Positions 1 to 9,453 of a stretch of 64,000 nucleotides of DNA are shown here, in pieces. Source of the DNA: Lentzea alba. GTDB lineage: Bacteria > Actinomycetota > Actinomycetes > Mycobacteriales > Pseudonocardiaceae. The notes under the pieces are model-generated. The model worked only from the letters and a program-made list of their open reading frames with translations, was not told where the DNA came from and searched no databases. The stretch lies in the NCBI RefSeq assembly GCF_011067745.1, contig NZ_JAAMPJ010000015.1:28271-92270 (forward strand), written 5' to 3'. A program made the translations under genes and the position numbers. Every line of letters begins with the position of its first letter. The first letter of the stretch is position 1.

Positions 1-255
1 GCGAGCACGCGGAGCGCCGCGACCTGGTGGCCAGATGATGGTCGAGCCCCTGACTGTGGCACGTGCCGCGGGCGGGGCACCACAAGACTTCGATGGTGCA
101 GGACCTCGAGGCGGGCAAGCGGCAGGAGATCGACCTGATTTCGCGCACGTCAACGGTGTTATAGCTCTCAAACGACTACTGCTGGTCGTACGAACGCCAG
201 TCGTACGGAAGACGCCCGCTTCCCACGTGGTGCTCGTGTGCCCAAAGTGGACGCC

Positions 256-876
256 ATGCCCACTGATCCTCCCGCAGCGGAATCGTCCGCCCTGTCGCGG
301 CGCACGTTCGTCACGACCACGGTCGCCGTAGGTGGCGCGGTCGCCGTCGGCGACCTGGTCGCGGCGCCGCTCGCGCTCGGTGCCGCGCCCGCGGCGGCGA
401 CCGAAGCGGTCCTCAGCACCCGTGTTTCGCTCGTCGTCAACGGAAAACAGGTCACCGCGACCGTCGACAACCGGACCTCGTTGCTGGACCTGCTGCGCGA
501 GCACCTCGGGCTCACCGGCTCGAAGAAGGGGTGCAACGCCGGTGCCTGCGGTGCCTGCACCGTGCTGGTCGACGGACGCCGCGTCAACGGATGCCTGACG
601 CTCGCCGTTCGCCTGGAAGGCGCCAAGGTCACCACGATCGAGGGGCTGGAGAACGGAGATCGGCTGCACCCGTTGCAGCAGGCGTTCATCGACCAGGACG
701 CCTTCCAATGCGGCTTCTGCACGCCCGGCCAGATCATGTCCGGCATCGGCTGCCTCCAGGAAGGGCACACCGGGTCCGCCGATGAGATCCGGGAGTGGAT
801 GAGCGGCAACCTGTGCCGTTGCGGCTGTTACGTCAAGATCACGCGCGCGGTGGAGCAAGCCGCGCGCTGGAAATGA
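256..876 (+). CDS. paoA: Aldehyde oxidoreductase iron-sulfur subunit, Tat-exported (PaoA-like)
   Basis: Small [2Fe-2S] subunit of a xanthine-oxidase-family molybdoenzyme, passing electrons from the molybdenum site to FAD. Residues about 14-45 are a twin-arginine signal (SRRTFVTTT followed by an Ala/Val-rich core), so the complex probably acts outside the membrane as in E. coli PaoABC. A ferredoxin-like domain follows with CNAGACGACTV, and the second cluster domain has CGFCTPGQ and NLCRCGCY, giving all eight expected cysteines. An in-frame GTG at 238 is an alternative start. I chose ATG 256 because it gives a normal Tat n-region; neither start has a clear ribosome site. It is the first gene of a four-gene operon. 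Confidence 0.9.
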   Translation: MPTDPPAAESSALSRRTFVTTTVAVGGAVAVGDLVAAPLALGAAPAAATEAVLSTRVSLVVNGKQVTATVDNRTSLLDLLREHLGLTGSKKGCNAGACGACTVLVDGRRVNGCLTLAVRLEGAKVTTIEGLENGDRLHPLQQAFIDQDAFQCGFCTPGQIMSGIGCLQEGHTGSADEIREWMSGNLCRCGCYVKITRAVEQAARWK

Positions 877-885
877 GGTACGGCC

Positions 886-1866
886 ATGTACCCGTTCTCC
901 TACACCAAAGTTTCCGACGTGCCTGCGGCTGTCAAAGCGGGCAGTGACGGCGGACGTTACATCGCGGGCGGGACGACGCTGGTCGACCTGATGCGCGAGA
1001 CCGTCGAACGTCCCGGCGCGCTGGTCGACATCAGCGCGCTGCCACTGCGCGACATCGCGGCCACCAAGGGCGGAGGGCTGCGCATCGGCGCACTGGCGCG
1101 GATGGCGGAGGTCGCCGCCCACCCGACGGTGCGCGCGTTGTACCCGGTGATCTCGCAGGCGCTGGAGCTCAGTGCTTCCCCGCAGTTGCGGAACATGGCC
1201 TCCATCGGCGGCAACATCATGCAGCGTCCCCGGTGCACCTACTTCCGCGACGTGACCGCGGCCTGCAACAGACGCGAGCCCGGCTCCGGCTGCGCGGCTC
1301 GTGAGGGCTTCAACCGCACTCACGCCATCCTGGGCACCTCCGATCATTGCGTGGCAACGCATCCCTCCGACGCGGCGGTGGCGTTCGCCGCGCTGGAAGC
1401 GACCGTGCACCTGCTGGGTCCGGGCGGGGAGCGCACGGTGGGTTTCGCCGACTTCCTGCTGCGGCCCGGCGCCACGCCGCAACGCGAACAGAACCTCCGC
1501 CCCGGCGAGCTGATCACCGCGGTGGAGATCCCGTCCCACCCGCGGCCGTTGCGGTCGGGGTACCTGAAGGTGCGGGACCGGCAGTCCTACGAGTTCGCGC
1601 TCATCTCGGCGGCCGTCGCGCTGCACGTGCGGGGCGGGGTGATCCAGACGGCGAAGGTGGCGGCCGGTGGCGTTGGCACGGTGTCCTGGAAGCTGTCCGC
1701 CGTCGAACGGCGACTGATCGGTCAGCGGCCGTCGGAAGCCTTGTGGACGCAGGCGGCCGAAGTGGCGGCGGAGGGTGCGCAACCCCTGACGCACAACGGT
1801 TTCAAGGTCGAGTTGCTCAAGCGCACGGTGGAACGCCAGCTGCGCGTCGTGGGAGGTACCAGGTGA
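886..1866 (+). CDS. paoB: Aldehyde oxidoreductase FAD subunit with extra [4Fe-4S] loop (PaoB-like)
   Basis: FAD-binding medium subunit of the molybdenum hydroxylase family, 326 aa. The N-terminal FAD domain has the AGGTTLVDLM motif (about residue 27) and the SIGGNIMQRPRC segment. Between about residues 115 and 160 are four cysteines (in CTYFRDV, ACNRREPGSGC and DHCVATHPSD). This is the insertion that carries a [4Fe-4S] cluster in PaoB and 4-hydroxybenzoyl-CoA reductase-type proteins, and is absent from ordinary CoxM-type subunits. GAGGT lies seven bases before the ATG. The stop overlaps the next start in a GTGA. Confidence 0.9.
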   Translation: MYPFSYTKVSDVPAAVKAGSDGGRYIAGGTTLVDLMRETVERPGALVDISALPLRDIAATKGGGLRIGALARMAEVAAHPTVRALYPVISQALELSASPQLRNMASIGGNIMQRPRCTYFRDVTAACNRREPGSGCAAREGFNRTHAILGTSDHCVATHPSDAAVAFAALEATVHLLGPGGERTVGFADFLLRPGATPQREQNLRPGELITAVEIPSHPRPLRSGYLKVRDRQSYEFALISAAVALHVRGGVIQTAKVAAGGVGTVSWKLSAVERRLIGQRPSEALWTQAAEVAAEGAQPLTHNGFKVELLKRTVERQLRVVGGTR

Positions 1867-4052
1867 GCCCGCAACCGCAGAAGGCCGTCGGTTCGCCGCT
1901 GTCCCGTGTGGAGGGACGGCTCAAGGTCACCGGCCGGGCCGACTACGCGGTCGATCACGACATCCCTGGAGCGGTGCACGCCGTCGTGGTCGACAGCAGC
2001 ATCGCGCTCGGCCGGATCACCGGCATGGACACCAGTGCCGCCGAGTCGTATCCCGGTGTGCTGAAGGTGATCACCCATCTCAACGCGCCGAGGCTGGTGT
2101 ACCGCGACTACCCCGGGACGAACCCGCGGGGCCGGAGGCTGAGGGCCTTCCAGGACGACCAGGTCCTGTTCTTCGGTCAGCCGGTGGCCGTCGTCGTGGC
2201 CACCACGATCGAGGCCGCCCAGCACGCCGCCTCGCTGGTCGAGGTCTCCTACGAGTCCCGGCAGTCCACGACCGATCTCACGGGCCGTCCGGGCAACGTG
2301 ATCGGGAACTACGCGCGGGGTGATGCGGAGGCGGCGTTCGCGGCCGCGGACGTCCGGCTGGAGAGGCGGTTCGACCTCGCCCGCAACCACCACAACCCGC
2401 TGGAGCCGCACGCCACCACGGCCCGCTGGGACGGCGAGAAGCTCACGCTGTGGGACAAGACCCAGGGTGTGAACCTGACGCGGAACGAGGTCTGCGCCGT
2501 GTTCGACATCCCGCCGGAGAACGTGCGGGTGATCTCGCCGTTCGTCGGTGGCGGGTTCGGCAGTGGTCTGCGGACCTGGCCGCACGTCATCATCGCCGCA
2601 CTGGCCGCACGCGAGGTGGGCCTCCCGGTGAAGCTCGCGCTGAGCCGCAGGCAGATGTACTTCACGGTCGGCCACCGGCCCCGGTACGACTACCGGTTGC
2701 GGCTCGGTGCGGACCGCGGCGGCCGGGTCACCGCGATGCTGCACGAGCCCTCGTACGAGACCTCGAACCACGAGAGCTTCTGGGAGGCGACGCTGGCGCT
2801 CGGGCAGATGCTTTACAACGTGCCCAACGTCAGCCAGGTGCTGCGCAACGTCCCACTCGACATCAACACTCCACTGTGGATGCGAGGCCCCGGCTACAGC
2901 AGTACCGCGTTCTGCATCGAAGTCGCGATGGACGAGCTCGCGCACGAGCTAGGCGTCGACCCGGTGGAGCTGCGGCTGCGCAACGAACCCACGAGAGACC
3001 CGTCTACCGGGCAGGCCTTCTCCACCAGGAGGCTCACCGAGTGCTTCCGCACTGGCGCCAGGGAGTTCGGCTGGAGCCGGCGCAACCCGAAGCCGCGATC
3101 GACCCGTGACGGTGACTGGCTCATCGGCACCGGCGTCGCCACCGGCTGCTACGACACGTGGCTCGGCCAGGCTCAGGCCCACGCCCGGCTCGACGCGAAC
3201 GGCACCGCGGCGGTCCAGTCCGCGACGAGCGATGCGGGACCGGGCACCTACACGTCGATGACGCAGCTGGCGGCGGACGCACTGGGGCTCGCGGTGCGTG
3301 AGGTCGAGTTCCGGCTGGGTGACACGACCATGCCCGTGGCGCCGCCGCAGGGCAGCTCGCAGACCATGGCCAGTGTGGGCTCCGCGGTGCAGGACACCTG
3401 CGACAAGCTGCGCCAGCAGGCGATCAGGCTCGCGGTCGGTGACCAGCGCTCGCCGCTGCACGGCGTCAACCCCGACGACGTCGTGGTCATCGGCGGACGG
3501 CTGCAGGTGAAGGACAAACCCGCGCGGGGTGAGACCTACCGGCAGCTCTTCGCCCGCAACAACCTGACCCACCTCGAAGCCAACGGCTCCTACACCCCGC
3601 AAGCCGACAGCCCGTACTCGATGTACGGCTACAGCGCGGTGTTCGCCGAGGTCGGCGTCGACGCCCGGCTCGGTCTGGTGCGGGTGCGGCGGATCCTCAG
3701 CGTCTTCGACGTGGGCCGGGTGATCAGCCCCAAGCTCGCCGACAGCCAGGCGCTCGGCGGCATGATCGGCGGCATCGGCATGGCCCTGCTGGAGCACACG
3801 GTCACCGACCACCGCGACGGCAGGATCGTCAACGCCAACCTCGCGGACTACCTCGTGCCGGTCAACGCCGACATCCGTGACCTGCGGGCGATCTACCTCG
3901 ACGGGGACGACCGCCGGGCCGATCCCATCGGCGTCAAGGGACTCGCCGAGCTCGTCAAGGTCGGTGTCGCGCCGGCCATCGCCAACGCGGTCTTCCACGC
4001 CACCGGGCGCCGGGTGCACGAGCTGCCCATCACCGCGGAAGCCCTGCTCTGA
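1863..4052 (+). CDS. paoC: Aldehyde oxidoreductase molybdenum-binding subunit (PaoC-like)
   Basis: Large catalytic subunit binding the molybdopterin cytosine dinucleotide cofactor, about 729 aa, which fits PaoC. The GTG start overlaps the previous stop by four bases; the open frame runs further upstream but only as a shadow of paoB. Visible family signatures are VEGRLKVTGRADYAVD at the N-terminus, SPFVGGGFGSG (cofactor binding), a QGSSQTMASVGSAVQD segment and near the C-terminus GVKGLAELV, whose Glu is the expected catalytic base. No signal peptide: it should travel folded with PaoA through Tat. The substrate is probably an aldehyde, not a purine, by family; this is inference. Confidence 0.92.
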   Translation: MSPQPQKAVGSPLSRVEGRLKVTGRADYAVDHDIPGAVHAVVVDSSIALGRITGMDTSAAESYPGVLKVITHLNAPRLVYRDYPGTNPRGRRLRAFQDDQVLFFGQPVAVVVATTIEAAQHAASLVEVSYESRQSTTDLTGRPGNVIGNYARGDAEAAFAAADVRLERRFDLARNHHNPLEPHATTARWDGEKLTLWDKTQGVNLTRNEVCAVFDIPPENVRVISPFVGGGFGSGLRTWPHVIIAALAAREVGLPVKLALSRRQMYFTVGHRPRYDYRLRLGADRGGRVTAMLHEPSYETSNHESFWEATLALGQMLYNVPNVSQVLRNVPLDINTPLWMRGPGYSSTAFCIEVAMDELAHELGVDPVELRLRNEPTRDPSTGQAFSTRRLTECFRTGAREFGWSRRNPKPRSTRDGDWLIGTGVATGCYDTWLGQAQAHARLDANGTAAVQSATSDAGPGTYTSMTQLAADALGLAVREVEFRLGDTTMPVAPPQGSSQTMASVGSAVQDTCDKLRQQAIRLAVGDQRSPLHGVNPDDVVVIGGRLQVKDKPARGETYRQLFARNNLTHLEANGSYTPQADSPYSMYGYSAVFAEVGVDARLGLVRVRRILSVFDVGRVISPKLADSQALGGMIGGIGMALLEHTVTDHRDGRIVNANLADYLVPVNADIRDLRAIYLDGDDRRADPIGVKGLAELVKVGVAPAIANAVFHATGRRVHELPITAEALL

Positions 4053-4105
4053 GACCGGACGGCCGAGTTCGCCCCTCGTGCAGATCCACGGAACCCGGCT
4101 GTCCA

Positions 4106-4154
4106 GCCCGCCGCCGCCCGGCCCCACCCGGAGAACTCCGGAGCGGCGGCGGGC
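4106..4154 (+). terminator. GC-rich hairpin between paoC and paoD
   Basis: A perfect 12-bp inverted repeat (GCCCGCCGCCGC at 4106-4117 with its complement at 4143-4154) encloses a 25-base loop. It lies in the 130-base gap between paoC and the xdhC-type gene, and no T run follows. It may be an intra-operon attenuator or processing site that lowers expression of the maturation gene relative to the structural genes. Confidence 0.4.
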
Positions 4155-4182
4155 ACCCCGACTGTCCACAGGAGATTCACCG

Positions 4183-5298
4183 TTGCTGAACATCGCGGAC
4201 ACACTCCACCTCTGGTTCCGCAAGGCCCGCCCGTTCGCGCTCGCCACCGTCGTCCGGGTCAGCGGCAGCGCACCGCTGCCACCCGGCACCTCGCTGGCGG
4301 TCGCCGCCGACGGCGCGGTGGTCGGCAGCATCTCCGGCGGCTGCGTGGAAGGTGCTGTCTACGAACTGTGCCAACAGGTTCTGGAGTCGGACGGCCCGCC
4401 GGTGCTGACCCGGTTCGGCTACTCCGACGACGACGCCTTCGCCGTCGGCCTGACCTGCGGCGGCGAACTCGAAGTCCTCGTGCAGCTCATCGACGCCGGC
4501 GACCGGGTCCCTCTCGTGCTCGCACTGGAGCAGGTGCTGGCCGGACGGCCCGTCGCGGTGACGCAGATCGTGGACGGCCCGCAAAGCCTGATCGGGCGTG
4601 TCATGTCCGTGTTCGGAAACGGCAACGCGCACTACGGGTCACTGGGCAGTGCGCGGGAGGACCAGGTGGTGGTGAGCCGAGCCGGCGCGTTGCTGCGAGC
4701 GGGGCGGACCGCCCGCGTCGAAGTGGGAGGGGACGATGCCACCTGTCCCGAGCGGCTAACGCTGCTGGTCCACACGCACGCCGCCCCGCCCCGGATGCTG
4801 ATCTTCGGTGCCGTGGACTTCGCCGCCGCGCTGAGCCGGGCGGGTTCCTTCCTCGGCTACCACGTCACGGTCGTCGACGCCCGCCCCGTCTTCGCCACCC
4901 GCGCCCGGTTCCCGCACGCCGACGAGGTGGTCGTCGACTGGCCCCACCGCTACCTCGCGACCGCCGACGTCGACGCCAGGACCGCCGTCTGCGTGCTCAC
5001 GCACGACGCCAAGTTCGACATTCCGCTGTTGCGCCTGGCCCTCGGTCAACCGGTCGGGTACGTGGGCGCGATGGGCTCCCGGCGCACCCACGACCACCGC
5101 CTGGACCTGCTGCGCGAGGCCGGCGTTCCCGAAGAGCACCTCGCGCGCCTGCGTTCACCGATCGGGCTCGACCTCGGAGCAGGCACCCCGGAACAGACGG
5201 CGATCTCGATCGTCGCCGAGATCGTCGCCGACGCCAACGAGGGCTCAGGTCTGCGGCTGTCCGAGGTCTCGGGGTCCATCCACCGCCGGGCCGCCTGA
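4183..5298 (+). CDS. paoD: XdhC/PaoD-family molybdenum cofactor insertion protein
   Basis: XdhC-family chaperone, about 371 aa, that protects and inserts the matured Mo cofactor into the large subunit. The N-terminal XdhC_CoxI region has ISGGCVEGAVYE and LTCGGELEVLVQ, each with a conserved cysteine. The C-terminal Rossmann-like half contains LIFGAVDFAAAL and VGAMGSRRTH. The TTG start is supported by GGAG eight bases upstream; the frame is open from 3877 but the extra residues overlap paoC and look like shadow coding. Its 3' end overlaps the convergent regulator gene by about 54 bases. Confidence 0.9.
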   Translation: MLNIADTLHLWFRKARPFALATVVRVSGSAPLPPGTSLAVAADGAVVGSISGGCVEGAVYELCQQVLESDGPPVLTRFGYSDDDAFAVGLTCGGELEVLVQLIDAGDRVPLVLALEQVLAGRPVAVTQIVDGPQSLIGRVMSVFGNGNAHYGSLGSAREDQVVVSRAGALLRAGRTARVEVGGDDATCPERLTLLVHTHAAPPRMLIFGAVDFAAALSRAGSFLGYHVTVVDARPVFATRARFPHADEVVVDWPHRYLATADVDARTAVCVLTHDAKFDIPLLRLALGQPVGYVGAMGSRRTHDHRLDLLREAGVPEEHLARLRSPIGLDLGAGTPEQTAISIVAEIVADANEGSGLRLSEVSGSIHRRAA

Positions 5299-6165
5299 CG
5301 GATCACTCCACTCCGCCAGGACCCGCAGGGCTTTTTCCGACGCCGAGCCCGGCTCGGCGTGATAGGTCTGCAGCCGCTGGTCGGGGTCGTTCGGCAGCAT
5401 CAGGAGTTCTGTCTTGAGGTCGAACTCCCCCACCAGGGGGTGCCGCATCCGGAGGGGGCCCGTGTTGCCGCAGCCGACGTCGTGGCGTACCCACAGCTGC
5501 CGGAACCGCTCGCTCTTCCGCGACAACTCCGTCACCAGGCAGGCGAGCCGGGGATCGCCGGGGTAGAGGCCGTGGTGCGTGCGCAGAATCCTGACGGTGT
5601 TCTGCTCCCGGCGTTCCAGGTCCACGAAGCGCTCACGCGTGGTGCTGGAGAAGAACATCAGCAGGGGCCAGTTGCGCTCCTCCGGCGGCAGGTCGCCGAG
5701 GTCTCCGAAGATCGTGGCGGCGAGCCGGTTCCAGCCCAGGATGTCCATGCACCGGCCGGTGACGAAGGCGGGGACGCCGAGTGCGTCGAGCAGGTTCTGG
5801 ATCTCGGGCCGCAGTTGCTGGGCCGTGGCCGGGGGAGCCGTCGGACGCTCCGGCTGGGCCAGCCGGAGAAAGTGGGAGCGTTCGTCCTCGGTGAGCTTCA
5901 GCGCGCGTGCGACGGAGTCGAGGACCGAGGTGGACACGCCGTCGCTGTATCCCTGTTCGAGCTGTGCGTAGTAGGCGAACGACACACCTGCCAGCTGGGC
6001 CAGCTCCTCACGCCGCAGTCCCGGGACACGGCGATGCCCGCTCGACTGCAGGCCGACGTCCTCGGGTTTGATGCGGGCCCGGCGTGACCGCAGGAACTCC
6101 TTGAGCGCGGTCTGGCGGTCCGGTGTGGACGCTTCGTGGTCGCGTAGCGCTGCGTCCGATGACAT
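5245..6165 (-). CDS. XRE-family regulator with MmyB-like ligand domain
   Basis: About 306 aa. N-terminal Cro/C1 helix-turn-helix (residues about 15-75: RRARIKPEDVG, RRVPGLRREELAQLAGVSF, YYAQLEQG), followed by the PAS-like MmyB ligand-binding domain (LLDALGVPAFV, DILGWNRLA, RDFVD-like and HPLVGEFDL segments). This is a large actinobacterial family that usually regulates a neighbouring oxidoreductase. I chose the ATG at 6165; upstream codons are open but unlike the family. It is convergent with the pao operon, so its target could be that operon or its own promoter. Confidence 0.85.
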   Translation of the reverse strand: MSSDAALRDHEASTPDRQTALKEFLRSRRARIKPEDVGLQSSGHRRVPGLRREELAQLAGVSFAYYAQLEQGYSDGVSTSVLDSVARALKLTEDERSHFLRLAQPERPTAPPATAQQLRPEIQNLLDALGVPAFVTGRCMDILGWNRLAATIFGDLGDLPPEERNWPLLMFFSSTTRERFVDLERREQNTVRILRTHHGLYPGDPRLACLVTELSRKSERFRQLWVRHDVGCGNTGPLRMRHPLVGEFDLKTELLMLPNDPDQRLQTYHAEPGSASEKALRVLAEWSDPSGGPAVDGPRDLGQPQT

Positions 6166-6234
6166 CTGCACTCCCCGGTTGGTGGTCGGGCACCTGGAAA
6201 ACGCGGACGCCGACCCTGACCACCCGGTGATCAC

Positions 6235-6499
6235 GCAGGTGAGCCGAGGTCGGCGCAGTGCAGCCTAGAGGTCCGCCCGTGAGTTCGGGGTTGTAGCGCT
6301 CCGGCGGCGTCTCGTTTGGGGATCCGCCGAGCGGCTGGTCTTCGCGCAGGCCCGTCAGGTGAGGGCGGCCGCGTCGACCGCCTCGAAGTGGACCTCGATG
6401 GTGGAGACCACAGGTCCCTCCGCATCACCGAATTGACGGCCGGACGTTGATGGTTCCGTGCCGGTGGGCAGGGCAGGACGCGTGAGCATCCCGCCCGGC
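6235..6499. other. Intergenic region
   Basis: About 265 bases between the XRE regulator start and the end of the hydrolase gene. Presumably carries the XRE promoter; no RNA gene, repeat or conserved small ORF was recognised. Confidence 0.4.
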
Positions 6500-7420
6500 T
6501 CACAGGTTCTCGATGAAGTCCAGCAACGCGGCGTTCACCTCGGCCGGGCACTCCTGCGGCAGCCAGTGCCCGGCTCCGGGAACGTCGACGACCCCGCGGA
6601 GGTCCTGGCTGATCCGTTTGATCGCACCGGGATCGGTGAACTGCCGGACGACGTCGCGTTCACCGCTGAGGAAGAGCGCGGGCGGCGTGATCCGGGCGTT
6701 GTGCCAGGGTGCGGTCAGTTCCCAGTTGCGGTCGATGTTGCGGTACCAGTTCAAGCCACCGCGGAAGCCGGACCGGGTGAACGCCTCGACAGCCACGTCG
6801 ACGTCCTCGTCGTCCAGCCACGGCGGCAGTGCCTGAGGCGCGGTGAACTGGTCGAGGAAACCTCCGCCCTCCGGCACACCGGGCGCGATCATGTCGCCGC
6901 CGAGCACCTTCCGGAAGGTGGTGCGCACGTCCGCTTCGAACTCCGCCTCCGCGACTCCCGGATGCTGGAAGTAGATCTGGTAGAAGCCCTCGCCCAGGTG
7001 TTCCCGCAGCAGGCTCAGCGGAGGAGCAGGCGACCTCGGTGCCGGCGGCACGCTGATGCCGGCGACACCGCGCACGAGGTCCGGGCGCAGCAACGCGGTC
7101 TGCCACGCGACCACGGCACCCCAGTCGTGCCCGATCACGACGGCCTGCTTCTCGCCCAGCGCGTCGATCAGCCCCACCACGTCCCCCACGAGGTGCAGAA
7201 TGCCGTACTGCTCAACACCTTCGGGGCTGTCGGTGCGCCCGTAGCCGCGCTGGTCGGGAGCGACGACGCGGTAGCCGGCGTCCACGAGCGGCTGGAACTG
7301 GTGGCGCCACGAGTGCCACGTCTCCGGCCACCCGTGCAGGAGCAGGACGAGCGGGCCTTCGCCCTGTTCGGCGATGTGGACGGACAGTCCGTTGACAGAC
7401 AACTGCCGGTGTGAGGTCAT
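6500..7420 (-). CDS. Alpha/beta hydrolase, epoxide hydrolase-like
   Basis: 306 aa alpha/beta-hydrolase. The oxyanion-hole motif HGWPETWHSW and the nucleophile elbow GHDWGAVVAW (Asp nucleophile) are those of epoxide hydrolases and haloalkane dehalogenases. The strand motif FLSGERD and the final GAGHWLPQE supply the acid and His of the triad. No signal peptide, so cytoplasmic. The ATG overlaps the stop of the upstream oxidoreductase by four bases, so the two are translationally coupled and probably act on the same lipophilic substrate. Confidence 0.85.
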   Translation of the reverse strand: MTSHRQLSVNGLSVHIAEQGEGPLVLLLHGWPETWHSWRHQFQPLVDAGYRVVAPDQRGYGRTDSPEGVEQYGILHLVGDVVGLIDALGEKQAVVIGHDWGAVVAWQTALLRPDLVRGVAGISVPPAPRSPAPPLSLLREHLGEGFYQIYFQHPGVAEAEFEADVRTTFRKVLGGDMIAPGVPEGGGFLDQFTAPQALPPWLDDEDVDVAVEAFTRSGFRGGLNWYRNIDRNWELTAPWHNARITPPALFLSGERDVVRQFTDPGAIKRISQDLRGVVDVPGAGHWLPQECPAEVNAALLDFIENL

Positions 7421-9015
7421 CGGCTGGTCACCAGGTCCTCGAAGACGTTGCGCCTGAGCACCGCCGCCGCTGCAGTGGCGCCGCCGACCATGGCACCGCT
7501 GACTCCGGCGCACGCGACGTCCTGGCCGCTGAGGTACAGGCCCGGCACCGGGGTGTGGGCGCTGATCCACTGCTGCCGGAACCGTTCGGGGGTGTGTGCC
7601 AGGGACATGAAGTCGCCCGTGGTGCGTCCCAGGAAGTGGTTGAAGCTCAGCGGAGTGGCGAGTTCGACGTGGTCGATCTTCCAGGCGAGCTGCGGGCAGA
7701 GCCGCAGCACCTGGCCGAGCAGCTCCTCGGTCAGGCGATCCTTGAGCCGGTCGTACTCCTCGCCGCGCCGCATCCATCGGGTCCCGGCGAACGGTTCGAA
7801 GAGCGACCAGTTGGTGAGCCCGCAGACGTCGATCGTGGTGCGGCCGGGGTAGCGCTGTTCCCAGCTCGGGTGCTTCGCGGAGGGGAACGACAGGAAGTAC
7901 ACCGGCATGGGTTCGTTGTGCGGGTCGGCGTGGTGAGCGGCCACGTGAGCCTTCTGGTCCGCGCCGCCGTGGGCCCAGATGTTCGTCCCGTCGAGGCCGA
8001 GGTCCGAAGTGGACTCCTTGATGCCGATGTTGAGCACGACCCAGCCGAGTGACGGTTCCATCGCGTGGCATCGTTCGGCGAGACCGGTCTCCTGTGTGAC
8101 CTCGGCCGGCAGCAGCTGGTTGACCGTCGTGGCGAGACCGGCGTCGCTGATCACCACCGGGGCCGTGAACTGCCGTCCGTCCGTCATCGTCACGCCCTGG
8201 GCGGTACCGTCGGCCCCGATGACGATGGACGCCACCTCGGCGCCGATGAGCACCGCACCGCCGGACTCCCGGATGACCTCGGCGACAGTTTCCGCGATCC
8301 GGCCGGAGCCGCCGACGGGGAAGTTGGCCCCGTCGAGGTAGTGCCGGACGAGCATGGCGTGCATGCCGAACGACGCCCGCCACGGTTCCAGCGAGTAGTC
8401 GCCGAAGTGACCGCAGAGCACCGCGATGAGTTCCTCGTTCTCGGTCAGCTCGGACAGCACGTCGGTGACGGTGCGATCCGCCCTGGCGAGGAACGGCTCG
8501 CACATCTGCTCGTAGGCGGCCTCGGCCATCGCGGGCGGAAGCGCGCGGTGGGCGAAGAACGTCTTGGCATCCCGTGAGGTCTCGAACACGAGGTCCAGGT
8601 AGGCGTCGATGGCCTGGCTCTCCTGCGGGAAGTACCCCTTCAGGCTCTCGGCGAACTTGGACGCTCCGGCAGGGATCTCGTACGCGCGGTCGCCGACGAC
8701 GATCCGGTTGTAGATCTCCGGCATCGGCGCCCACTCGAGCTGTCCGTTCGTGATGTGGTCGAAGATGTGGCGCAGCCTGCTGTCGGACCGGTGGACCTCG
8801 CCCATGTAATGCAGGCCGGCGTCCCACTCGTACCCGGCGCGGCGGAACACCTGGGTGCAGCCGCCTGCCGTGGTGTGCTTTTCGAGCATCAGCACCCGGT
8901 GACCGTCGCGGGCGAGGAAGCCCGCGGTGGTGAGGCCGCCGATCCCCGAACCGATCACGATCGCGTCCCAGGTGTCTCCCACCTGGCTTCGGACGTAGCT
9001 CTCTCCTGCGGACAT
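7417..9015 (-). CDS. FAD-dependent oxidoreductase, phytoene desaturase/retinol saturase-like
   Basis: About 532 aa. An N-terminal dinucleotide-binding motif (IVIGSGIGGLTTAGFLARDG) is followed by LEKHTTAGGC, typical of the CrtI/all-trans-retinol 13,14-reductase superfamily. The C-terminal segment PVPGLYLSGQDVACAGVSGA is the second FAD-contact motif. I chose ATG 9015 over GTG 9030 because GGAGGAG sits six bases upstream of it. First gene of a two-gene operon with the epoxide-hydrolase-like protein. No carotenoid synthase genes are nearby, so the substrate is unknown. Confidence 0.82.
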   Translation of the reverse strand: MSAGESYVRSQVGDTWDAIVIGSGIGGLTTAGFLARDGHRVLMLEKHTTAGGCTQVFRRAGYEWDAGLHYMGEVHRSDSRLRHIFDHITNGQLEWAPMPEIYNRIVVGDRAYEIPAGASKFAESLKGYFPQESQAIDAYLDLVFETSRDAKTFFAHRALPPAMAEAAYEQMCEPFLARADRTVTDVLSELTENEELIAVLCGHFGDYSLEPWRASFGMHAMLVRHYLDGANFPVGGSGRIAETVAEVIRESGGAVLIGAEVASIVIGADGTAQGVTMTDGRQFTAPVVISDAGLATTVNQLLPAEVTQETGLAERCHAMEPSLGWVVLNIGIKESTSDLGLDGTNIWAHGGADQKAHVAAHHADPHNEPMPVYFLSFPSAKHPSWEQRYPGRTTIDVCGLTNWSLFEPFAGTRWMRRGEEYDRLKDRLTEELLGQVLRLCPQLAWKIDHVELATPLSFNHFLGRTTGDFMSLAHTPERFRQQWISAHTPVPGLYLSGQDVACAGVSGAMVGGATAAAAVLRRNVFEDLVTSR

Positions 9016-9333
9016 CCGGCTCTCCTCCACTACCTGACTTCATAAACCTGAATCCAGGCATTGGCAGATCATCCCGGTGAACTGATCCGCGCCTTTCCGA
9101 TGTGAGCGGTGAAGGCGTCGGCCCGCGCTCAACGGCCGACGGCTGGTCTCGAACAAATCTGCGAAAGACCTGATTGCGTCGAACGAGCTGTCGAATGACA
9201 TCGGGGGAGTATCGAATATCCCCGGATTCGATGACCGCATGGCAAATTGCCTCAGGCAGTCCGGGGATATGTTGGTTTTCAGCTTGTTGCCCGGTCGCAA
9301 CCGGTGTATATCTCAAGAGTGCAAAGGCGTGCG

Positions 9334-9346
9334 CGAAGATTCTTCG
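9334..9346 (+). promoter_or_regulatory. 13-bp dyad upstream of the GH12 gene
   Basis: Perfect palindrome CGAAGATTCTTCG about 108 bases before the endoglucanase start, inside a divergent 440-base intergenic region (9016-9453). That region holds no recognisable gene. It is a candidate operator for the cellulase gene or its divergent neighbour. No CebR-type TGGGAGCGCTCCCA was found here. Confidence 0.3.
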
Positions 9347-9453
9347 TGCAGTTCTGAAGCATGCGGAGCCTTCCGCCGGGTTCCGGACGGGGAGACCGTT
9401 CCATTTGGGCGGTCGTTGATCCACCGCAACAATGTCCCGAAAGGAAGGCTCGA

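Noticed and set aside
1347..1862. Open frame upstream of paoC that would extend it by about 170 residues
   Set aside because: It overlaps paoB in another frame, has no molybdoenzyme similarity, and GTG 1863 gives the family N-terminus with a four-base overlap.
6500..9015. Carotenoid biosynthesis cluster
   Set aside because: Only one CrtI-like flavoprotein and a hydrolase; no phytoene synthase or prenyl transferase in the window.
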